DNA of 64,000 nt from Molanna angustata (taxonomy: Eukaryota; Arthropoda; Insecta; Trichoptera; Molannidae). The stretch lies in contig OY754970.1 in NCBI GenBank assembly GCA_963576475.1, positions 39,317,447 to 39,381,446 on the forward strand, read 5' to 3'. Position 1 is the stretch's first letter, and every line of letters begins with the position of its first letter. A model generated the notes under the pieces. That model was not told the origin of the DNA, did no database searches, and was given only the letters and a program-made list of their open reading frames with translations. A program made the translations under genes and the position numbers. Positions 56,404 through 64,000 of the stretch are shown one piece after another.

Positions 56404-57209
56404 ATTTATATGATAAATTATTTTTGATTAATTTCTCCTGGCGGAAATCAGATGTTATGGTGGTCTTAGCAACTTTAAATGATTTACAGAAAAGGGGATA
56501 TATATTAAAAAATGCATATTTTTTTAGATACCAAACTTTATTAGAAAAATCCATCAATTCTATATTTTTCAAATTAGTGACTTGTTTACATTTTCTCCAT
56601 ACTTTATTTTGTAATGCCTTGATTTTCTTTTTTCGATTTTTATCAAGTATGTGTGAACGAACAGCTCTCTCTTTAAACGTATTTTTCTTGGAGTGTCCTG
56701 CATAGAAATATCATTTACAGGCAATGTTGGATTTGATGATGAACAACTAGGCACCGAAGGTTCAAGAAGGATGGGTGAAGTTATCTGAAAAAAAAAAGAT
56801 TCAATGTAAATAAAGAATATCCGCAAGTGTGTTAGTTATAAAATTTATTAACGTATATCAAAATAATGATTCAATAAGTATATAGGTAAGGATATTTAAA
56901 AACTTGTAGGTATATAAAATTTACAAAAAAGTCCGAAACAGAACAAATAAGTAATATTTAATAAACACATAATATGATAAGTACTAAGTCAGAAAAATCT
57001 ATCAACTTACTTCAGGACAAACAGTATCTAATTGAGAAAAAATTGAAGGGACAACATTATTCTTAATTTTTCTTTTATAACCACTTCGGTCAATTTCATC
57101 ATCTCTGAAATGCTTTGAACAAATGACTGCTTGAAGATGGTTGCCAATTTGGAGGACGATTGACAGCGGCAATCCACAAAGCTCTAAGAGCTGGATTTTT
57201 TGGAAATCT
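56404..57209 (-). pseudogene. THAP-domain gene fragment, frameshifted
   Basis: On the minus strand, an acceptor (TTTTTTACAG) at about 57210 leads into FPKNPALRALWIAAVNRPPN and WQPSSSS. One extra base then shifts the frame to ICSKHFRDDEID, followed by YKRKIKNNVVPSIFSQL and a donor near 57012. This is the second half of a C2CH THAP zinc finger (LR..W...NR..W.P...ICS.HF). The next exon starts at about 56784 (ITSPILLEPSVP) and needs another frame change to read ILDKNRKKKIKALQNKVWRK, a coiled coil as in THAP proteins and P-element-like transposases. The CX2-4C start of the finger is missing. Two frame breaks argue for a dead copy. Confidence 0.65.
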
Positions 57210-58068
57210 GTAAAAAATACACTTGTTTTTCATGTCCATTTACATAAATAATTTAAAAACATTATAAATATGAAATAAAAACATTAACAATATTGTGTAA
57301 TACTTAAAGATGTCAGATAAAATAAAATTAATAAATAAAGTGCGTATAAGATTATTTTAATCACATGAAATCACGTTTCACAAGAAATATAAAATAATAA
57401 CGCCAGTAACTTATAGGTATTCATTTTGTCAGTGCCAACATAATATATTCTAAATTGTCTATTTTTCATAAATTAATTGTACTATGTTGCACTATTGTAT
57501 TGTTGTTATTTTTGTATGTTAATGTGGATTTAAATAAATAAACAAATAAAATTTTGAATTTGCAGAAAAATTATTAGAAAATAAATATTGAAAATAAATT
57601 CATGTCCAATGCCCAACTCTACGGTCGAATGAAATATGGCGGCCATTGGCCAATATCGCAGCGGATATATGTGATGTGATTGACATGCTCAATTATCTTA
57701 AATCATTAATAAAATATTTGGTGACAATATAAAAACATTACAAATATGTGACAAAATGATTGAAAAAGCATTAACAGTGAATACAAATTATGTTTTTTCT
57801 CAAATTGTGCCCGAAACATATTACAATATAATGGCGGATTACGGTCGTATCGACAATTTATAAAACCAATGAAATAAAAAAATAAGTAAAATTTTAAGAA
57901 ACTATTACAAATAATTATATCGTTCTTAATATTAAATCATTAAGAACTAATCATCCAAAAAAATAACTATACAATTATAATTTAACCGTGGCCAGTTTGT
58001 TATGACCGAGAATAAATTTTGCCGAAAAACAATATTTTTAATTTTTTTTCCACGGCAACATTCCTGGA

Positions 58069-58680
58069 AAGATACTAGCGCTCGGGCGAGCAACGAAACT
58101 TACAGCTAGCACGCGCTATAGCACGCGCTCTTTTGGCATTCGACGCTGGTGAAGGACGGACGGTTTGGTGTGACGCCGTCATCGGTCGACACGTGCTCCG
58201 ATAGCGGCCATATTTTCGACGGCGCAGGAGGTCTGCTTGACAGGACACGTCACGCGCATGGACGCTGCCGGTGCTACGGAGCCAAGATGAGGGCATCAAC
58301 AGGGCAGAGGCGTGGAGGCAGGGCGCAGTGTTGGGCTACTGCAGCAGGGAACGCGGCGGCTCGCAGATTGGACCACGAGGGGGCTTTCTGTGTCGTCTGG
58401 GGCGTCGGTTCGCCTCCGGTGAGGCTCCCAGCTGGCCTGCCACCTCTGTCGAGATGCGCCTTCATAGCGTTGCCGTGTGGCACGGAGCCAGCCATGGGTG
58501 ACTTATCTGCAGAGAGCGAGAAGGACCTGCCAACCTGACGCAGAGGCTGGGCCCCGCCGGACTTTCAGCCACCACGTGGAAGTCAGTGACATGCCTGGAG
58601 AGAGGATGTCGCTGTACCCTGGGGCTGCACCTTCTGGTCGGAGTCTCTTCGTGCTCGGTTGTGTTTGAGAGTTGGGTTGT
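58069..58680 (+). other. GC-rich island, possible LTR or retroelement remnant
   Basis: About 600 bp of markedly GC- and CpG-rich DNA in AT-rich surroundings, followed by a T/G-rich stretch and AATAAATGCGCCGTACTTAA at about 58780. The order GC-rich body, AATAAA, then TTCCTCACATTGGC... resembles an LTR with polyadenylation signal and primer-binding region, but no matching second LTR or gag-pol is in the window. Overlapping open frames on both strands (up to 129 codons) are what GC-rich DNA gives by chance. I recognise no domain in them. Confidence 0.35.
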
Positions 58681-59299
58681 TCTTCGTTTTGTTTTGTTAT
58701 TTCTACTCTGTTGTTGTTGTGTTTGTTTTTTGTTTTTTTATTTATTTAATTGCCATGGACCAACTATACTGATACTTTGAATAAATGCGCCGTACTTAAA
58801 GAATTTCATAGTGTCACCATCATTTGTCTCCTTTTCTTCCTCACATTGGCTTTGATGTTGTCTCGTGGTCGGAGAGAGGGCCCATCAAGTTGGACACGCA
58901 ATATTACGTTAAATATAGTAGGTTAGTTTCAATACTTACGAGTGAAATGATATACCGTGTCCTATATTCCTACATTTCACCACACAAGACTTTTTCGACA
59001 TTTTGTTTGCAATAATTAGTTAAGAAAAAAGAGAAAAAACGATTTTTGGAAGCAATAATATTTTTAGGTTAAAAAACGAGATGTTTACGAAATATTTTGC
59101 GTTGCAAACAATAAGAATGAAGTTTGCGCTAGTTTGCTCGGACAACATAATTTGTTGTCATTACTGTAACTTGTGGCTAAACTCCAAACTGGGGGATTTT
59201 GATTGCATTTTTTATGTACAGAAGGCGCCTCCATCCTATTATACCCCCATGGTATTAACACTTAAAAAGTAAGTAAACATTACAATATTTTTTATTATA

Positions 59300-59740
59300 T
59301 TGACACTTAAGTCTTAAATAAACAGTAGATTGACACGACCTCTCGTGTTCTCATTCTATTTTGTTTGAATTCAGCACCAAATCAAAACACCACAAAGATT
59401 ATAAAAAAATACGGACAGCGAAAAGAGAAAAATATATATTTTGACAAGAGACGTAACCTTGAAAATGTGACACATGGGCATTCAGAAATAGACACGGGTC
59501 GCGTTGTCACGAGCCACGCTCGTCACCTGCCCAGCCGTTGCGGTTCCCGATATGACCACTCAAGCAACATCTGCTGCTGTCCGGGACAGGGGGAGCAGTT
59601 CTCTGGTATCCTGCCCCCACTAACCAACGATGACGTCCGTCCTGGAATTGGATGTGCCCATGCATGGCCAGGAAAAGACAAGACAATATGTGCCCATCAT
59701 TTTTGTGACAACAATAATTCTCTGCGATATTTTCAGCTGT
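59300..59740. other. Second, smaller GC-rich patch
   Basis: 59490-59720 is again GC-rich (GGTCGCGTTGTCACGAGCC, GCTGCTGTCCGGGACAGGGG). It follows AATAAACAGTAGATTGACAC and a CTCTCGTGTTCTCATTC segment that resembles an LTR U5-like end. Open frames exist on both strands without a domain. It is probably part of the same class of remnant as 58069-58680. Confidence 0.25.
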
Positions 59741-60093
59741 GATTTTATGCATTGACAATAATTGTGTTTCAATTGTGCATTCAATTCGTGACGTCCTAAA
59801 TTATAATTATTATGATCTAAATTGTGACGTCCTAAATTTGATTTATTGAAGACTGGTTTTTTATTCTATTTTTTGACAATCATGCCTTCTGACCTTTGAC
59901 TATTAACAATTTGACATTCTTTTTTTGTAGTCAGACCACGATTGCATTTAGTAATATTTTTTATAAATATATTTTTTTATTGTGACATATGAAATTGTGC
60001 TTCGCTACATTGTTTCGCTTTCGCTTACCTTGGTGGTTACGCTTTAAATCCATCCATTTCTTGGTACGAAACAAATGTCAGTATCAAAGACCT

Positions 60094-60300
60094 TGGACCC
60101 TATTCTCCAATGTCGCCTATCGATGTCGTATGTGACATTTTATTACTTTCGCACGATTTCTAGAATATGCTATTCTTGAGTCTCACATGCGACATAGTCG
60201 AATGAAAATCATTCGAGATTTCGACGAGTGATATAGGACCACTCGACATTCAATGTCGCATCAATGTCGCATGATTTTATCTGTCAAAAATAGCCGCCAT
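60094..60300. promoter_or_regulatory. Candidate 5' terminus of the Harbinger element
   Basis: GGACCCTATTCTCCAATGTC, then repeated AATGTCGC/GCGACAT words (at least five, on both strands) up to 60270. GG-C-CTATTCTC-like ends followed by subterminal repeats are typical of Harbinger transposons. The partner inverted end was not found in the window, so the boundary is tentative. Confidence 0.35.
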
Positions 60301-60778
60301 ATTACGATTGCCATTGACATAGTACATCAGTGAAGTGTGTTTAATCATTGTTTTTCCAATTTCGTGTTTTTTTTTTGTAATAATAATGGCTAGTTTCGAC
60401 GAGTTGGTTATTCTGTCTATTGAACAGAATCACAATATTCACGGACGACGTAATAATTCCAAAATAGTGGATGCATTCGCACAAAGCGATACGTCTTTCA
60501 TAAAACACTTCCGCCTCAACAAAAAACTTACAAAGTCCCTTATCGAGGTTGTAACTCCTCATATGTGTTTGCCATCTCGAGCATCTGCATTAAGTGTCGA
60601 AACCAAGGTATGTTAATCATTTTTTACTAAACCAATATCTCTCTTATGGGTTTTTTTGTAGACTATCATGAATGAGAAAGTCGAAAGTAAATACTATAAA
60701 CTTTTGTATTCTTTACATGAACATTTTCGGCGTGAATCACTGGCTTAGAATAGTTCTTCCACTATTTTCATTGTTTGC

Positions 60779-60890
60779 AAGTGTCCCGTAAGAGCCGGGT
60801 AATGGATAACATCTCACATGATTCAGCAATGAGGTTCACCCATTCTGAATGTAGTCCCTTGTAAGGTGAAATGAGACTGTGGGTGAAAAA
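60779..60890 (-). repeat. Dispersed repeat E in Harbinger intron 1
   Basis: AACATCTCACATGATTCAGC, AATGAGGTTCACCCATTCTG, GGTGAAATGAGACTGTGGGT: the inverse of part of 61430-61600. Both lie in introns of the transposase relic, in opposite orientation. Confidence 0.5.
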
Positions 60891-61429
60891 ACTATCTAAC
60901 GCTTTAAACTATTGCTACACGAGCATTAGAATAATTTGTCGAACGTTCCATTTGTCTACAATTTTACAGATAAAACATATTTTGATTTGAAGATCAAGAT
61001 TTGACACATTTGGTAAATTTTGAAAAAAGTGGATTTGACGCTCATGGATTCATGTCTTAGCTGATGAAGTTCATTGCGTTTTTATAAACCTACTACATAT
61101 AATTAATTCATGATTTATATTTTTCAGGTTCTCACAGCCTTAAATTTTCTGGGAACAGGATCTTATCAGTTACCTAGGTGGGAAGCAACATAAATAATAA
61201 TATATCGCAATCTTCCGTCTCAAGATCTTTGACTGAATTTGTGGATGTACTAAATAAACCAGAAATTTTCAATGCATGGGTTAAATTTCCAAGCACAATC
61301 CAAGAGTTAAGGAGTATAAGAAATAGGTAAACTATAGTATTGATTTACTTAAGGTGTGTTGTTGGATGTGTTGGGAAGTGTAGAATCCAAATGGAACAAA
61401 TATATACTTCAGGTTCGATAATACATACC

Positions 61430-61600
61430 ATCACGCCATATCCCTAGTGTGTAGTAACCAGCAGCATGCATTACCTTCTCAAAGAATCATGACACACACC
61501 AACTTTGTCTCACAAAAGGCACTAGATTCAGAATGTGCGGTGAACCTCATTGCTGAACTATATGAGATGTTATTTTGCCCGTTGAATTTTCAATTACATA
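61430..61600 (+). repeat. Dispersed repeat E in Harbinger intron 2
   Basis: CATCACGCCATATCCCTAG, TGTGTAGTAACCAGCAGCA, GACACACACCAACTTTGTCT, AAAAGGCACTAGATTCAGAA, GTGAACCTCATTGCTGAACT, TTTTCAATTAC. Homologous to 42350-42560. Confidence 0.6.
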
Positions 61601-62215
61601 ATAATATGTTATGTGAAATGTTATTTAATAAAATAAATTACTTGTCTGTTACGGGATACCTGAAAAAAAAGTGTTGGTTGGGGAACTATTCTAAAGATTC
61701 CTCATAGTAACATTTTATAATACAACCAAAAAACAATATTTTCAAAAACATTATATAGATCTAAAAAACTTTTTGTTTCAGGTTTTATAGAAAGTACAAT
61801 CTGCCAGGTATAATCGGATGCATCGATTGCACCCATGTTGCAATTGTACCGCCAGCAGGAAACAATTTAAATTACCCTGAACATGTGTATGTAAACCGTC
61901 AGAGCTACCACTCCATTAACGTCCAACTAATTTGTGATGACTCTTTAAAAATATTAAATGTTAATGCTTTGTTTCCTGGTAGTCTTTTTATAGCTAGTAA
62001 TTATTTTTTTACATAGATAATTAATTTAACAACTCATTTCTTGTATTAAATTTGTCAAAATTATTACATACCTTTCATTATGGAAAGGTTGTACATATAT
62101 GAGTAAATAAAGTGTATTGCATTTACTACTGTTTATTATTCTACCTAAATTAAAATTGGAAGGAAAGAAAAAAAATATATATTCAGTGTGGTATAAGAAA
62201 ACATTTATTACATTA

Positions 62216-62690
62216 TATTGAATTAATAGAGATATATAAACAAAGTTAAATATTAAACGGGAGCATTTAGAAAACTTATTTGAGATACTTATAGAAATGT
62301 TACATATGAACAACATAAAAAAATTGTATTAATGACATATTATTACAGATTGTTACTGTAAATTAATAGGAACTTTTATAAAATGTTATTTATAGAAATA
62401 TAAAAACAAAGCTAAATACTTAAAAGGAACATTTATAAAATGCTGTATTAAAAGACATTTGTCAACAAAGTTTCTATATCTCGTCTAAAAGTATATATAA
62501 AATTCTTTATGTATCTCTATTAAAACCTTTTTGAAATGTTCCTACTAAGAACTTAACTTTTTTTATAAATCTCTGTTAATACATTTTATAAATGTTCCTA
62601 TTGAGTTTTTGGCTTTGTTTTTATATCTCTCTTAATACATTATAAAATGTTCCTATAAATTTACAGTAATAATCTGTTAAGTTTCATTAC
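62216..62690. repeat. Foldback block of ~50-bp inverted repeats
   Basis: Units such as AATAGGAACTTTTATAAAAT and AAAACAAAGCTAAATACTTA (62360-62460) face inverted units ATTTTATAAATGTTCCTATT and TTGGCTTTGTTTTTATATCT (62548-62690). TTACTGTAAATTAATAGGAA at 62352 mirrors TTCCTATAAATTTACAGTAA at 62650. Arms made of short tandem-like units are the layout of FB-type foldback elements; this is an analogy only. Confidence 0.6.
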
Positions 62691-62701
62691 GAGAATTTTT
62701 T

Positions 62702-63903
62702 TGTTCATACAAGAAAATAGTTAATACATTTTGATCAAATTTTGTTTTGTAAATGAAGAGAAGCGTTAAGACATATCATATAGAAAATTACATACAAGAA
62801 AATAGTTAATATATTTTGATCAAATTTTGTTTTGTAATTGAAGAGAAGCGTTAAGACCGTTAAGACATATCATATTGAAAATTACATACAAGAAAATAGT
62901 TGATATATTTTGATCAAATTTTGTTTTGTAAATGAAGAGAAGCGTTAAGACATATCATATAGAAAATAACATACAAGAAAATAGTTAATATATTTTGATC
63001 AAATTTTGTTTTGTAAATGAAGAGAAGCGTTAAGACATATCATATAGAAAATTACATACAAGAAAATAGTTAATATATTTTGATCAAATTTTGTTTTGTA
63101 AATGAAGAGAAGCGTTAAGACATATCATATAGAAAATAACATACAAGAAAATAGTTAATATATTTTGATCAAATTTTGTTTTGTAAATGAAGAGAAGCGT
63201 TAAGACATATCATATAGAAAATAACATACAAGAAAATAGTTAATATATTTTGATCAAATTTTGTTTTGTAAATGAAGAGAAGCGTTAAGACATATCATAT
63301 AGAAAATAACATACAAGAAAATAGTTAATATATTTTGATCAAATTTTGTTTTGTAAATGAAGAGAAGCGTTAAGACATATCATATAGAAAATTACATACA
63401 AGAAAATAGTTAATATATTTTGATCAAATTTTGTTTTGTAAATCAAGAGAAGCGTTAAGACATATCATATAGAAAATTACATACAAGAAAATAGTTAATA
63501 TATTTTGATCAAATTTTGTTTTGTAAATGAAGAGAAGCGTTAAGACATATCATATAGAAAATTACATACAAGAAAATAGTTAAAATATTTTGATCAAATT
63601 TTGTTTTGTAAATGAAGAGAAGTGTTAAGACATATCATATAGAAAATTACATACAAGAAAATAGTTAATATATTTTGATCAAATTTTGTTTTGTAAATGA
63701 AGAGAAGCGTTAAGACATATCATATAGAAAATTACATACAAGAAAATAGTTAATATATTTTGATCAAATTTTGTTTTGTAAATGAAGATAAGCGTTAAGA
63801 CATATCATATAGAAAATTACATACTTACAAGAAAATAGTTAATATATTTTGATCAAATTTTGTTTTGTAAATGAAGAGAAGCGTTAGACATATCATATAG
63901 AAA
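62702..63903. repeat. 85-bp satellite array, 14 copies
   Basis: Head-to-tail units of 85 bp contain TTTTGATCAAATTTTGTTTT, GTAAATGAAGAGAAGCGTTA, AGACATATCATATAGAAAA and TTACATACAAGAAAATAGTT. Units differ at few sites (AAAATTAC versus AAAATAAC alternate; one CGTTAAGAC insertion in unit 2; AATCAAGAG in unit 9; a 4-bp insertion in unit 13). High identity implies recent expansion or ongoing homogenisation. No open frame. Confidence 0.95.
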
Positions 63904-64000
63904 GAACTTAACTTTTTTTATAAATCTCTTTTAATACGCTTTATAAATGTTCCTTTTGAGTTTTTGGCTTTGTTTTTATTATCTCTCTTAAAACATGTTC
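63903..64000. repeat. Direct copy of the sequence flanking the satellite array
   Basis: AAGAACTTAACTTTTTTTAT, AAATCTCTTTTAATACGC, TTTATAAATGTTCC and TTGAGTTTTTGGCTTTG repeat 62548-62645 almost base for base. The 85-bp array is thus framed by a direct repeat, and the larger unit may itself be tandem beyond the window. Confidence 0.85.

Larger units (their letters stand above)
60386..61978 (+). pseudogene. Harbinger-type transposase (HARBI1-like), broken and incomplete
   Basis: Exon 1 (60386-60607) starts MASFDELVILSIEQNHNIHG and ends ASALSVETK. Exon 2 (61128-61326) reads VLTALNFLGTGSYQLP, then a frame break at GTTACCTAGGTGGG, then VGSNINNNISQSSVSRSLTE and FVDVLNKPEIFNAWVKFP. Exon 3 (61782-61978) reads FYRKYNLPGIIGCIDCTHVA, NYPEHVYVNRQSYHSINVQL and ILNVNALFPG. 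The N-terminal region, the helix-turn-helix SQSSVSR, and the first catalytic Asp region (GCIDCTHV) with the KKQY-equivalent NRQSYHSINVQ are clear. The rest of the DDE core would follow a donor at CCTG|GTAGTC but is not seen before the window ends. Exon 2 length is one base short of the phase needed, so the copy is inactive or misassembled. A Harbinger partner MADF/SANT gene is not present. Confidence 0.85.

Noticed and set aside
58149..58538. 129-codon protein in the GC-rich island
   Set aside because: Open frames exist on both strands because GC-rich DNA has few stops. No domain, splice support or codon pattern favours any of them.
62702..63903. CRISPR-like array
   Set aside because: The units are contiguous 85-bp repeats without unique spacers, and the genome is an insect's.

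Overview
The window is AT-rich eukaryotic DNA with split genes (GT-AG introns), few coding bases and a dense load of transposable-element debris. It is almost certainly an insect. Several repeat signatures, such as the dispersed 'CATACCATCACG...CATATCCC...GGGGTAGGCAGAGA' tail and tRNA-derived SINEs, suggest Lepidoptera, but that assignment is inference from memory, not a search.

Layout. 1-15.7 kb is gene-poor. It holds a palindromic MITE, a degenerate 15-mer minisatellite, SINEs of two families, LINE 3' ends, one 5'-truncated LINE reverse transcriptase, a possible promoter with a non-coding first exon near 2.1-2.3 kb, a TIR element at 11.2-11.7 kb, and two copies of a ~1.1 kb element with hairpin-marked ends and an internal CA tract. 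15.7-21.1 kb is a complete, apparently intact non-LTR retrotransposon: ORF1 with zinc knuckles, ORF2 with endonuclease, RT and RNase H, and matching 13-bp target duplications. 21.1-29.4 kb is again gene-poor: a 22-bp tandem repeat, SINEs, a nested foldback element and a 31-bp minisatellite.

30.4-48.5 kb is a real host gene on the plus strand, a Rho guanine nucleotide exchange factor of the ephexin type (DH-PH-SH3). I could follow it through 14 coding exons whose phases all agree (1,092 codons plus an unresolved N-terminus). Its introns carry MITEs, a SINE relic, LINE relics and a 953-bp TIR transposon with a CAG duplication. Convergent to it, on the minus strand at 52.0-55.1 kb, is a complete three-exon p24/TMED cargo-receptor gene of the logjam (TMED6-like) type (233 aa).

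56.4-62 kb is mobile-element territory: a frameshifted THAP-domain gene fragment (minus), a GC-rich island at 58.07-58.68 kb that may be LTR-like, and a broken three-exon Harbinger (HARBI1-like) transposase (plus). 62.2-64 kb is a foldback-like repeat block around a 14-copy, 85-bp satellite array running toward the window edge.

The two host genes are unrelated in function: one is a cytoskeletal signalling regulator, the other an early-secretory-pathway receptor. Nothing in the window forms an operon or a new multi-gene system. The most noteworthy items are the young intact LINE, the structured non-autonomous elements, and the satellite block.
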